A stretch of 64,000 bases of DNA from Accumulibacter sp. (GTDB lineage: Bacteria; Pseudomonadota; Gammaproteobacteria; Burkholderiales; Rhodocyclaceae), in contig NZ_JAZKUG010000001.1 of the NCBI RefSeq assembly GCF_036625195.1, positions 1,302,001 through 1,366,000 of the forward strand, in the 5' to 3' direction. The position numbers and the translations under genes were made by a program. This document shows, piece by piece, positions 8,849 to 17,220 of this stretch; position 1 is the first letter of the stretch, and each line of letters opens with the position of its first letter. The notes beneath the pieces were generated by a model. That model was not told the origin of the DNA. It worked only from the letters and a program-made list of their open reading frames with translations, and searched no databases.

Positions 8849-10003
8849 ATGAGAATCAAGCTGCTGCTGGCCAGTCTGCTGGCCTTCCTGGGAATCGTTC
8901 TCGCTGCCGGTGCGCGTGCCGAGATCAACGTCGGCGTGACGCTGTCGGCGACCGGTCCGGCTGCTTCGCTGGGGATTCCTGAAAAGAACACCTTTGCCCT
9001 GTTGCCGACGACCATCGCTGGCCAGAAGATCAACTACATCATCCTCGATGACGCTTCCGACACGACGACGGCAGTCAAGAACACGCGCAAGCTGCTCGCC
9101 GAGAACAAGGTCGATGTCGTGATCGGTTCCACGACCACTCCCAATTCGCTGGCGATGATCGACGTGGTTGCCGAGGGCGAGACGCCGATGATCTCGATGG
9201 CGGCTTCGGCGCGGATCATCGATCCGATGGACGGCAAGCGCGCCTGGGTCTTCAAGACACCGCAGAACGACGCCCAGATGGCCACGGCGCTCGTCCAGCA
9301 CATGCTCGACAACCAGGTCCGGACGGTGGCCTACATCGGTTTCGCCGACGCCTACGGCGAGGGCTGGTGGAACGAGTTCTCGAGGATTGCCGAAGCGCGC
9401 AAGATCCAGATCGTCGGCAACGAGCGCTTCAATCGGGCCGACACGTCGGTGACGGGGCAGGTACTGAAGATCCTCGCCGCCAAACCGGACGCGGTTCTCG
9501 TGGGGGGAGCCGGGACACCGGCGGCCCTGCCACAGAAGTCGCTCAAGGACAAGGGCTACAGGGGCCTCATGTACCAGACGCACGGGGTGGCGAACGCGGA
9601 CTTCCTGCGCGTCTGCGGCAAGGATTGCGAAGGCACCTTCCTGCCTGCCGGTCCCGTCCTGGTGGCTGCCCAGCTGCCCAACGGCAACCCGATCAAGAAG
9701 GTGGCCCTCGAGTATGTCACGAAGTACGAGGCGCTGCACGGCAAGGGCACGGCTTCGACCTTCGGCGCGCATGCCTGGGACGCCAGCCTGTTGCTGGCCC
9801 ATGCCGTGCCGGAAGCACTGAAGAAGGCGCAACCCGGAACGCCCGAGTTTCGCAAGGCGTTGCGCCAGGCGCTGGAGAAGACGACGAATCTCACCGCTGC
9901 GCACGGGGTGTTCAACATGAGCCCGCAGGACCATCTCGGATTCGATCAGCGGGCGCGGGTGATGGTGCGCATCGACAACGGGACCTGGAAGCTCGTCGAA
10001 TAG
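8849..10003 (+). CDS. livK: Branched-chain amino acid ABC transporter substrate-binding protein
   Basis: This 384-residue periplasmic binding protein of the Leu/Ile/Val type I family starts at ATG 8849 behind a GGGAGG ribosome binding site. A signal peptide of about 24 residues ends at GARA. The mature part begins EINVGVTLSATGPAASLG, the usual start of these proteins, where the A-x-S turn contacts the ligand amino group. It continues with LLAENKVDVVIGSTTTP. Longer open sequence upstream was rejected because it removes the signal peptide from the N-terminus. It is the first gene of a complete Liv transporter. The true ligand may be an aromatic or other carboxylate rather than leucine. Confidence 0.9.
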   Translation: MRIKLLLASLLAFLGIVLAAGARAEINVGVTLSATGPAASLGIPEKNTFALLPTTIAGQKINYIILDDASDTTTAVKNTRKLLAENKVDVVIGSTTTPNSLAMIDVVAEGETPMISMAASARIIDPMDGKRAWVFKTPQNDAQMATALVQHMLDNQVRTVAYIGFADAYGEGWWNEFSRIAEARKIQIVGNERFNRADTSVTGQVLKILAAKPDAVLVGGAGTPAALPQKSLKDKGYRGLMYQTHGVANADFLRVCGKDCEGTFLPAGPVLVAAQLPNGNPIKKVALEYVTKYEALHGKGTASTFGAHAWDASLLLAHAVPEALKKAQPGTPEFRKALRQALEKTTNLTAAHGVFNMSPQDHLGFDQRARVMVRIDNGTWKLVE

Positions 10004-10073
10004 TGCCTGTGGGACCCGTGATGGCCACGAGCACCGCCCGCAGGCTGCCGCCAGCGGCAGGCGCAGCGACTGG

Positions 10074-11117
10074 ATGGTGTTGATGGATTTGCAGATTGCA
10101 TTGCTGCTGGGCCAGGATGGCGTCACCAACGGTGCCATCTACGCCCTCCTGGCCCTCGCCCTGGTCCTCGTCTTCGCAGTGACGCGGGTGATCTTCATCC
10201 CGCAGGGTGAGTTCGTTGCCTTTGGCGCCTTGACGCTGGCCAGCCTGCAGGCTGGCAAGCTGCCGGGAACGGCCTGGCTGCTGCTCGCGATGGGGATGGC
10301 GATCGGCCTCATCGAAGGCGCGGCGGCCGTGCGTGCGCGCCGCTTCCACCGCCTGCCGCTCATCCTCCTGATCAATTGTGGCGCACCGCTGCTCCTGGCG
10401 GCCAGCCTGCTGGCGGTCTCGCCCGCAGGCCTGCCCCTCTTGGTGCAGGTACTTCTGACCCTGATGCTGGTTGTCCCGCTCGGACCGATGCTCTACCGCC
10501 TGGCGTACCAGCCGGTTGCAGAGGCATCGGTGCTGGCGTTGCTGATCGTTTCGGTCGCCGTGCATGTGACCCTGACCGGCATCGGGCTGCTGTTCTTCGG
10601 CGCCGAGGGTTCACGGACCCCGGCGTTCACCGATGCCAGCTTCGCGGTCGGCGATGTCGTCCTGCAGGGGCAGACGCTCCTGGTGATCGTCGCCAGCGCC
10701 CTCCTGATCGTTGCGCTCTATCTGTTCTTCGAGAGGACGCTGTACGGCAAGGCCCTGCGGGCGACGGCGATGAACCGCACGGGGGCCCGCCTGATGGGCA
10801 TCTCCGGGGACCTCGCGGGGCTGCTGTCCTTCACCCTGGCTGGCGCCATCGGCGCCTTTTCCGGCGTGCTGATTTCACCGATCACCACCGTCTACTACGA
10901 TTCGGGTTTCCTCATCGGCCTCAAGGGCTTCGTCGGCGCGATCATCGGCGGGCTTGCCAGCTATCCCGCGGCGGCTGCCGGTGCCGTCCTGGTCGGCCTG
11001 CTCGAAGCCTACTCCTCATTCTGGGCGAGTGCCTTCAAGGAAGTGATCGTGTTCACGCTGATCATCCCGGTGCTGCTCTGGCGGTCGCTGAAGACGCGTC
11101 ACGTGGAAGAGGCATGA
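10074..11117 (+). CDS. livH: Branched-chain amino acid ABC transporter permease LivH type
   Basis: This 347-residue inner-membrane permease shows the LivH start GVTNGAIYALLALALVLVF and the later ALRATAMNRTGARLMGI loop, which contacts the ATPase. About eight to nine transmembrane segments are visible, including the C-terminal GLKGFVGAIIGGLASYPAAAAGAVLVGLLEAY. It is somewhat longer than E. coli LivH (308 residues), because of an insertion of about 40 residues after the first hairpin. ATG 10074 and ATG 10083 are both possible starts. Its stop overlaps the next start (ATGA at 11114), so it is coupled to livMG. Confidence 0.9.
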   Translation: MVLMDLQIALLLGQDGVTNGAIYALLALALVLVFAVTRVIFIPQGEFVAFGALTLASLQAGKLPGTAWLLLAMGMAIGLIEGAAAVRARRFHRLPLILLINCGAPLLLAASLLAVSPAGLPLLVQVLLTLMLVVPLGPMLYRLAYQPVAEASVLALLIVSVAVHVTLTGIGLLFFGAEGSRTPAFTDASFAVGDVVLQGQTLLVIVASALLIVALYLFFERTLYGKALRATAMNRTGARLMGISGDLAGLLSFTLAGAIGAFSGVLISPITTVYYDSGFLIGLKGFVGAIIGGLASYPAAAAGAVLVGLLEAYSSFWASAFKEVIVFTLIIPVLLWRSLKTRHVEEA

Positions 11118-12886
11118 AGCGCAGTCCGCACGCGACGGTTCTCCTGGCGATCTTCATCGTCCTCCTGCTGGCTGCACCAGTCGTGTTGCCGGAGTTCCAT
11201 GTCACGCTGCTCAACTACATCGGCCTCTACGCCATCGTCACCCTCGGACTGGTGATGCTGACCGGTGTCGGTGGCCTTACCTCCTTTGGGCAGGCCGCCT
11301 TTGCCGGTCTCGGTGCCTACACGACCGCCTACCTGACGACGATGCACGGGGTGTCGCCGTGGCTGACGCTGCCTGCCGGCTTGCTGGTGACGGCGATCGT
11401 TGCCCTGTCGCTGGGTCTCGTGACCCTGCGGCTGTCCGGCCACTTCCTTCCCCTCGGCACGATCGCGTGGGGGATCAGTCTCTACTACCTTTTTGGCAAC
11501 CTGGCGGCACTCGGTGGTCACACCGGCATCACCGGCGTGCCGCCACTGCACATCCTCGACTTCGAACTCCGCTCCGGTCGCGATTTCTTCTACCTGATCT
11601 GGGCGATCCTGCTGACCCTGATCCTGGCGACACGCAACCTGCTCGACTCGCGCGAAGGGCGGGCGATACGTGCCCTCAAGGGTGGCTCGGTGATGGCCGA
11701 AGCGATGGGGGTCAACACGCCCCGTTCAAAGATCGTCGTCTTCGCCGTCGCCGCCCTCTATGCCGCCGTCTCGGGCTGGCTTTATGCTCACCTGCAGCGC
11801 TTCGTCAACCCGACGCCGTTTTCCCTGACGCAGGGAATCGAATACCTGTTCATGGCCGTCGTGGGCGGCGTCTCGCACGTCTGGGGAGCGATTCTCGGCG
11901 CCGGTCTGATCACGGTCCTCAAGCAGTGGCTGCAGGACTGGTTGCCCCACCTGCTGGGGCAGAGCGGCAATTTCGAGATGATCGTCTTCGGACTGCTGAT
12001 GATCGTCGTCCTGCATCGGGCGCGCGACGGCGTATGGCCGATGCTGCAACGCTTCTGGCCGCAGGAGGTGCGCCGCGCGCACACCGAAGGGGTGCCGCGC
12101 CTGGCGCGACGATCGCTTCCCGAACCCGGCTCCGCACTGCTCGAGGTCAGCGATGCGAGCAAGCGCTTCGGCGGCCTGGTGGCCAACGACCGCGTCAGTT
12201 TCCGCGTTCGCGCCGGCGAGATCATGGCCCTGATCGGTCCGAACGGCGCCGGCAAGAGCACGATGTTCAACGGCATTTCAGGCGTCGACCCGCTGACCTC
12301 GGGTCGCGTCAGTTTCCGTGGGCAGCGCGTCGAGTCGCTGCCGGCACGCCGGATTGCCCGTCTGGGAATGAGCAGGACCTTTCAGCATGTCCGCCTGCTG
12401 CCGGCGATGAGTGTCATCGAGAATGTCGCCATCGGTGCCCATCTGCGCGGCCGCAAGAGCTTCATTGCCGCCGCCTGTCGTGCCGATCGCGACGAGGATG
12501 CTCGCTTGCTGCACGAGGCGGCCGTGCAGATCGAGCGCTGCGGTCTGGGTGACCAGATGTACGAGCCCGCCGGGACCCTGCCTCTCGGCAGGCAGCGATT
12601 GGTCGAGATTGCCCGCGCGCTGGCCGCCGACCCTTGCCTGCTGCTCCTCGACGAGCCGGCCGCTGGTCTGCGCTACGGCGAAAAGCAGGCCCTGGGCGAT
12701 CTCCTGCGGCGACTGCGTGCCGAAGGGATGGGCATCCTCCTGGTCGAGCACGACATGGAGTTCGTGATGGGTCTGGCCGACCGGGTGGTGGTCATGGAGT
12801 TCGGCCGCAAGCTGGCGGCAGGCTTGCCGGAGGAGATCCAGCGCAATCCGGCAGTGGTTGAGGCCTATCTCGGCGGGGTCGAATGA
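11114..12886 (+). CDS. livMG: Fused LivM permease and LivG ATPase
   Basis: This single 590-residue frame joins two Liv subunits. Residues 1 to about 310 are a LivM-type permease with NYIGLYAIVTLGLVMLTGVGGLTSFGQ shortened to its key features: GLTSFGQAAFAGLGAY and RAIRALKGGSVMAEAMGVN. Residues 342 to 590 are a LivG-type ATPase with Walker A GPNGAGKST (375-383), signature LPLGRQRLVEIARAL, Walker B LLLLDEPAAGL and the switch VEHDME. No stop or frameshift lies between them. The linker near 310-340 is basic. It overlaps livH upstream and livF downstream, each by ATGA. Such fusions occur in other proteobacteria and fix the permease to ATPase ratio at one. Confidence 0.92.
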   Translation: MKRSPHATVLLAIFIVLLLAAPVVLPEFHVTLLNYIGLYAIVTLGLVMLTGVGGLTSFGQAAFAGLGAYTTAYLTTMHGVSPWLTLPAGLLVTAIVALSLGLVTLRLSGHFLPLGTIAWGISLYYLFGNLAALGGHTGITGVPPLHILDFELRSGRDFFYLIWAILLTLILATRNLLDSREGRAIRALKGGSVMAEAMGVNTPRSKIVVFAVAALYAAVSGWLYAHLQRFVNPTPFSLTQGIEYLFMAVVGGVSHVWGAILGAGLITVLKQWLQDWLPHLLGQSGNFEMIVFGLLMIVVLHRARDGVWPMLQRFWPQEVRRAHTEGVPRLARRSLPEPGSALLEVSDASKRFGGLVANDRVSFRVRAGEIMALIGPNGAGKSTMFNGISGVDPLTSGRVSFRGQRVESLPARRIARLGMSRTFQHVRLLPAMSVIENVAIGAHLRGRKSFIAAACRADRDEDARLLHEAAVQIERCGLGDQMYEPAGTLPLGRQRLVEIARALAADPCLLLLDEPAAGLRYGEKQALGDLLRRLRAEGMGILLVEHDMEFVMGLADRVVVMEFGRKLAAGLPEEIQRNPAVVEAYLGGVE

Positions 12887-13641
12887 GCGCCGCGCCGGCG
12901 GGCGAGGAACGCAGCGTCGTGCTTGAGGCGCGCGACCTTTCGGTCAGCTATGGCAAGGTTGAAGCCCTGCATGGCCTGTCGCTGCGCGTGCGTCGGGGCG
13001 AGATCGCGACCGTCATCGGTCCCAATGGCGCCGGGAAGACGACACTCCTGTCGGCGCTGATCGGCCTCCTGCCGCTGCGCGGCGAGCTGACCTATCTTGG
13101 CGCGCAGCAGGGCGCCGGGCGCACGGTTGAGCAGCTGGTGCGGCAAGGGATGACTCTGGTGCCTGAGAAGCGCGAGCTGTTCGCCGAAATGAGTGTTGCT
13201 GACAACCTGCTGCTCGGGGCCTTCGATCGTTACCGTGCCGGGCATCGGGATCAGCTCGAAACGATCGACCATGTGTTCGACATCTTCCCGCGACTGATGG
13301 AGCGCCGGCAGCAGCTGGCCGGCACCCTGTCGGGCGGCGAGCGCCAGATGTTGGCAATGGGCCGAGCGCTGATGGCGAAGCCACGGCTGCTGCTGCTCGA
13401 CGAGCCCAGTCTCGGTCTGGCGCCGCTGGTCATCAGGGAGATTTTCCGCACCATCACCCAGCTCAGGAGCCTCGGTGTCGCCATCCTCCTGGTCGAGCAG
13501 AACGCGCGTGCTGCCTTGCAGGTGGCTGACTACGCCTACGTTCTGGAGACTGGCAGCATTTCCCTGGAAGGCCACAGCGCAACGCTGGCCAGCGACCCGC
13601 GCGTCATCGAAAGCTATCTGGGGCTTGGCGGCAGACATTGA
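12883..13641 (+). CDS. livF: Branched-chain amino acid ABC transporter ATPase LivF
   Basis: This 252-residue ATPase has Walker A GPNGAGKTT, the LivF-specific LVPEKRELFAEMSVADNL, ABC signature LSGGERQMLAMGRALM and Walker B LLLLDEPSLGLAP, all in order. It pairs with the LivG half of the preceding fusion to drive import of the LivK ligand. The N-terminus is about 12 residues longer than E. coli LivF. Its ATG overlaps the stop of livMG. It ends the operon: a GC-rich hairpin follows within ten bases and the next gene is convergent. Confidence 0.93.
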   Translation: MSAAPAGEERSVVLEARDLSVSYGKVEALHGLSLRVRRGEIATVIGPNGAGKTTLLSALIGLLPLRGELTYLGAQQGAGRTVEQLVRQGMTLVPEKRELFAEMSVADNLLLGAFDRYRAGHRDQLETIDHVFDIFPRLMERRQQLAGTLSGGERQMLAMGRALMAKPRLLLLDEPSLGLAPLVIREIFRTITQLRSLGVAILLVEQNARAALQVADYAYVLETGSISLEGHSATLASDPRVIESYLGLGGRH

Positions 13642-13643
13642 GC

Positions 13644-13659
13644 GCCGCCTTCTGGCGGC
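13644..13659 (+). terminator. Hairpin at convergent livF / TerB-like gene ends
   Basis: GCCGCC (13644-13649), a TTCT loop and GGCGGC (13654-13659) form a perfect six-pair stem three bases after the livF stop. No U-run follows on either strand, so it is at best a Rho-assisted or RNA 3'-end protecting hairpin. Confidence 0.35.
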
Positions 13660-13698
13660 AAGGCCGTCAGAAGGACAGGCGATGGCGGCGCCGCAGCA

Positions 13699-14166
13699 TC
13701 ATGTCTGCCAGGATTGGGCGATCGGCCGCGCGGTTGACGACGTCTGCGCTGGCCGTACCAGCGTGTGGGTGACCCTCTGCAACTCCAGTCCCCAGAGGCT
13801 CATCGCTTCGGAGATGACGATCGCCTCACTCCCGTTGAGACAGCCGTCGGCATTGACGATATCGACCATCGCGCCCAAGGTCTGCTGCTGCAGTTCCGGT
13901 GAGCGGATGTCTTCGAGCAGATGATCGACGAGTTCTCGGTCAAGCTCGATCTGTCCCACGTTGGGTGCCCGCGCACATTGCAGCAGGTCATCGCAGAACT
14001 CGTGGATCACACGATCGAGTGTGGTCGGGGCGATCCGCAGGCGTTCGAAAATGTCCTGTCTTGACAGCGACTCGATTTCCCTGTTGTCAAGTGCACCATC
14101 GGCGAGCAAGGCGAGGGCAACGACTCGTGATATGGCTTCGGCGCTGTCGGTGGTGTAGTGACGCAT
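13699..14166 (-). CDS. TerB-like tellurite-resistance-domain protein
   Basis: This small acidic helical protein of 155 residues has the pattern of TerB/DjlA-like domains: AISRVVALALLADGALDNREIESL near the start, where the DGALDNRE stretch matches the TerB acidic metal-binding loop, and VDIVNADGCLNGSEAIVISEAMSLWGL later, a second such loop (NADGCLNGSE). TerB-family proteins bind calcium-like ions and act in stress responses, but the role of this one is unknown. ATG 14166 has an AAGGAG ribosome binding site seven bases upstream. The frame remains open far upstream, but that part lies opposite the divergent lysR and is not coding. It diverges from the LysR gene over 129 bp. Confidence 0.75.
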   Translation of the reverse strand: MRHYTTDSAEAISRVVALALLADGALDNREIESLSRQDIFERLRIAPTTLDRVIHEFCDDLLQCARAPNVGQIELDRELVDHLLEDIRSPELQQQTLGAMVDIVNADGCLNGSEAIVISEAMSLWGLELQRVTHTLVRPAQTSSTARPIAQSWQT

Positions 14167-14236
14167 GTGCTTCTCCTTGATTGGCTGGTTCGACTGGCAT
14201 CCGCGGCACAGCCACGGACGAGGCAGACTATGGGAC

Positions 14237-14267
14237 CTGACATCCATAAAGTCCAATAAGATATAAT
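14237..14267 (+). promoter_or_regulatory. Candidate sigma70 promoter of the lysR gene
   Basis: CTGACA at 14237-14242 and TATAAT at 14262-14267 are spaced 19 bp, a little long, and lie 29 bp before ATG 14296. The stretch is markedly AT-rich for this window. The divergent TerB-like gene shares the same 129-bp region, which probably also contains LysR binding sites. Confidence 0.45.
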
Positions 14268-14295
14268 CGGCCGAACGATTTGTTTCAACTGATAC

Positions 14296-15219
14296 ATGCC
14301 ACGCCGCAGAATCACGCTTCGCCAACTCGAGAGCTTTACCGCCGTCGCTCGCCATCGGAGCTTCTCGAAGGCTGCCGAGGAGCTTCACCTGACACAGCCG
14401 GCGGTGTCCCTGCAGGTGGGACAGATCGCCGACACCCTCGGTCTGCCGCTCTTCGAGCAGGTCGGTCGCACGCTGGTACTGACCGATGCCGGCAAGGAGA
14501 CGCTGCAGATGGCGCGGGCGCTGGACGACCTGTGGACGAGCTTCGAGGCCACGATTGCCGATCTCAAGGGCCTCAAGCGTGGCCGCCTGCGGGTCGCCCT
14601 GGTGACGACGGCAAAGTACTTCCTGCCGCGCGTGGTGGGTGACTTCTGTCGCCGCTACCCGGACGTCCATGTGGAGCTCGAGGTTGCCGATCGTGAGCAC
14701 ATCCTTGCCCGCATGCGGGCCAACCAGGACGACCTCTATGTCCTGCTTTATCCGCCAGAAGACGTGCAGGTGGAAAGCCATCCGCTGGTCGACAACGAAC
14801 TCGTCGTCATCGCCCCGCTCGCGCATTGGGCGGTGGGGCGACGGGTCGAGCTGGCCGAGCTGTGCGGCGAGCGCTTCATCCTGCGCGAAACGGGCTCCGG
14901 TTCACGGCGGACGATCGACAGCCACCTCACGAAGCTGGCGATCAGGCTCGACGTCAAGCTGACGGTCAGCAGCAATGAGGCCATCCGCGAACTGGTCGCC
15001 AGTGGCGCCGGTCTGGCCGTCCTGTCGCGACAGGCTTTGAGCACGGATCCGCGCCAGCAGGAAGTGTGCATTCTGGACGTCGGTGGATTTCCGCTGCGCC
15101 AGCCGTGGTTGCTCATGCATCGGCGTGGCAAGCCCCTGTCGCTGCCGGCGCGAGCCTTTCTCGAGGAAATCCTGGGACGGTGGCAGCCGCCAGTGGGCAG
15201 CAACCCGACCGGGACTTGA
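14296..15219 (+). CDS. LysR-family regulator, CbbR-like
   Basis: This 307-residue transcription factor has an N-terminal winged helix-turn-helix, ITLRQLESFTAVARHRSFSKAAEELHLTQPAVSLQV (key contacts SFSKAAEEL and TQPAVS). Its effector-binding domain spans about residues 95-295. Overall sequence style (GSGSRRTIDSHL, SNEAIRELVASGAGLAVLS) resembles CbbR, the regulator of Calvin-cycle genes. No cbb genes are nearby, so the target is open. LysR proteins usually control a divergent neighbour, here the TerB-like gene. The stop codon lies within the first unit of a 14-bp direct repeat. Confidence 0.88.
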   Translation: MPRRRITLRQLESFTAVARHRSFSKAAEELHLTQPAVSLQVGQIADTLGLPLFEQVGRTLVLTDAGKETLQMARALDDLWTSFEATIADLKGLKRGRLRVALVTTAKYFLPRVVGDFCRRYPDVHVELEVADREHILARMRANQDDLYVLLYPPEDVQVESHPLVDNELVVIAPLAHWAVGRRVELAELCGERFILRETGSGSRRTIDSHLTKLAIRLDVKLTVSSNEAIRELVASGAGLAVLSRQALSTDPRQQEVCILDVGGFPLRQPWLLMHRRGKPLSLPARAFLEEILGRWQPPVGSNPTGT

Positions 15220-15234
15220 CACCCGACCGGGACT
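15203..15234 (+). repeat. 14-bp direct repeat at the end of lysR
   Basis: ACCCGACCGGGACT occurs at 15203-15216 and again at 15221-15234, separated by four bases that include the lysR stop codon. Probably a small slippage duplication. Confidence 0.6.
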
Positions 15235-15282
15235 GCGCCCACAGGATTCGTTCCGGTGATCCTTGGCGACGGTCTTTGCCAG

Positions 15283-17004
15283 CTACGTCGTTGGCCGCCC
15301 GCCGGCAGTCAGGACGCCCGCTGCCGGCACCAGGGCCACTCCGTACTTGCGCGCGACGCGCTGGTACAGTTCACGTGCCGAGATCACCCGCACATTGCGC
15401 ATGTCCTTCGTTTGCGCCAGCTGCAGGTAACGCAGGCCGCGCCGCGCCAGGTCGGCGTCCCAGCCCTTCCGGTCAAGGAGGGTGAAGATCGCTTTCGTTG
15501 CGTTGACGAGGAACTGCAGATTGGGCACTCGTTCCGCGGCCTCCATCAGCAATCTGACCGAACCTTCGACGTCGCCGTTGCGTGCGGCCAGAACGCCGCG
15601 GTTGTTCAGTTCGACGATCTCCTTGCCAACTTCGGCCAGCAGCGCCTGCCCGTCGGCCTCCCGGCCCGCCTTGCTGTAGATGCCCTGCAGCTTGGCAATC
15701 ATGTTGCGATCCTCATGATTCTCGGCGGCCACCTGACGAAAGATGTCCCGTGCCTCCGCTTCCTTGCCGGTGGCCAGGCATGCATGCGCCAGGTCGAGGG
15801 TGAGCGCCTGTGACAGCAGGGAGCCCTTGCCCGCTTCGTGCAGGGACGTGCTCAACTGCAGTGCCTGCTCGATGATGTCGCGGGCTTTGGCCGGGTTGCC
15901 TTCCTGGTTGGCACAGAGTGTTTCGATGACCAGTGCCGCCAGTTCGCCCTGCTTGCTTCCCCGCCAGTCACGCCGCAGCTGTGCGGTGATCCTGTGGGCG
16001 CCATCGGTCTGGCCGCGGTCGAGCAGGACCCGGGAAAGGTTCGTATAGTCGTCGACGTTGCTCAGGGTCGAGCCGCGCCGACGATCCAGCACTTTGCCAT
16101 AGGCTTTCTCGGCGGTTTGCAGGTCATTGTTGCGCACCGCCAGATCACCGACCAGCCGCTGCCTTGATGCATTGTTGGGCGACTTCGCCGCCGCCTGCAG
16201 CAACACCGACTGGGCTTCCGCCAGCTTGCCCATTTCTTCGCGGACTCCGGCGAGGAGGTCGTAGGCGGCGGTGAAGTCCGGAAAGTCCTCGACCAGCGAC
16301 TGCCCCAGGGTCTCGGCTTCAGCCAGCTGTTGCTGGTTGCGGCAGGCGACCGCCAAGCCCATTCGCGCCCAGGGAAGGACGCGTTGCGCGAGCACCTGCT
16401 GGTAGACCGCCTGCGCTTCGGCAGGACGTCCGAGCACGTTCAGAATCTCCCCCTTGCAACGCAGCAGATCCATGAGGAAACCGCTGTCCTGCCCCAGAAG
16501 GCGGTCACAGGCCAGTAGCGCCTGGGCGTAGGCGCCGTTGTCGAGGTGATCGAAGACAGCGGCCAGGAACTGCTTCTTGTGGACTGCGCGCAGCAAGCGG
16601 CCACGCAGTTCGTCCGCCGTAAAAGGCTTGATCAGATAATCGTCCGGAGCCAGCTCAGCCACCGAAACGACGTTGTGGTAGGTGCGCTCACTGGTGACGA
16701 TGATGAAGACGGTGGCCAGTCGCACCAGGTGCTGTTGCCGCAGCTCGTCCAGCAACTGCTGACCGTCACGTCCATCCTCGAGCCGGTAGTCGGAGAGAAT
16801 GATGTCGAAACTGTTTGCCTTGACCTGTCGCAGGACCTCCGCTGAGGTGCCCGCGGCGTGCACGGTCGTGACGCCGATCGTCGACAGCATCGCCCGCAGC
16901 GTGCTGCGTGCATTCGGGTAACGGTCGATCAGCAGGGCACGTTTGCGCTCCAGATCCTTGCCCAGCTTGTGCAGAAGCTCAGCGATGGCATCCGATGGGT
17001 TCAT
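15283..17004 (-). CDS. Response regulator with TPR-like C-terminal region
   Basis: This 573-residue protein joins a receiver domain (about residues 20-140) to a long helical repeat tail. The receiver has acidic residue D27 in ALLIDRYPN, phosphoacceptor D72 in ILSDYRL, T104 in IIVTSER and K126 in YLIKPF. The first acidic site has only one aspartate, where most receivers have two. The tail contains repeated A-x-x-Y/L and P motifs typical of tetratricopeptides, such as GRPAEAQAVYQQVL and GDVEGSVRLLMEAAERVPN. No DNA-binding domain is present, so output is probably protein-protein. I start at ATG 17004, seven bases after AAGG. No kinase gene is adjacent. Confidence 0.85.
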   Translation of the reverse strand: MNPSDAIAELLHKLGKDLERKRALLIDRYPNARSTLRAMLSTIGVTTVHAAGTSAEVLRQVKANSFDIILSDYRLEDGRDGQQLLDELRQQHLVRLATVFIIVTSERTYHNVVSVAELAPDDYLIKPFTADELRGRLLRAVHKKQFLAAVFDHLDNGAYAQALLACDRLLGQDSGFLMDLLRCKGEILNVLGRPAEAQAVYQQVLAQRVLPWARMGLAVACRNQQQLAEAETLGQSLVEDFPDFTAAYDLLAGVREEMGKLAEAQSVLLQAAAKSPNNASRQRLVGDLAVRNNDLQTAEKAYGKVLDRRRGSTLSNVDDYTNLSRVLLDRGQTDGAHRITAQLRRDWRGSKQGELAALVIETLCANQEGNPAKARDIIEQALQLSTSLHEAGKGSLLSQALTLDLAHACLATGKEAEARDIFRQVAAENHEDRNMIAKLQGIYSKAGREADGQALLAEVGKEIVELNNRGVLAARNGDVEGSVRLLMEAAERVPNLQFLVNATKAIFTLLDRKGWDADLARRGLRYLQLAQTKDMRNVRVISARELYQRVARKYGVALVPAAGVLTAGGRPTT

Positions 17005-17220
17005 GGCCACACCTTACCGGAGAGTCCGAGGTGCATCAAGCACTGCCGGAACTCGGCGCGCAAGCGCATCGGCTGCCTCCTTGGCGATTGGCGGAGAGCG
17101 CGTCGGGGCCCGCCGACCAGCCGTGTGGCGGCGGCTGATGATAAGATTGCAAGTTGCACAAGTGGTGGTGCGCGGTTCGTATCCCGCCCGCCACAGGATC
17201 GACGGGTCTACAGGAAGGCA

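Noticed and set aside
13699..14826. Long minus-strand frame of 375 codons covering the TerB-like gene and lysR antisense
   Set aside because: Only the part from 14166 to 13699 has protein-like sequence and a ribosome binding site. The rest is the shadow of lysR.
17125..17195. tRNA-like stretch before the iclR gene
   Set aside because: A perfect 7-bp acceptor-like pairing (GTGGCGG with CCGCCAC) and a GTTCGTATCC loop are present. However, the T-stem lacks a base, conserved A58 is T, no anticodon arm forms and no CCA follows, so it is most likely chance.
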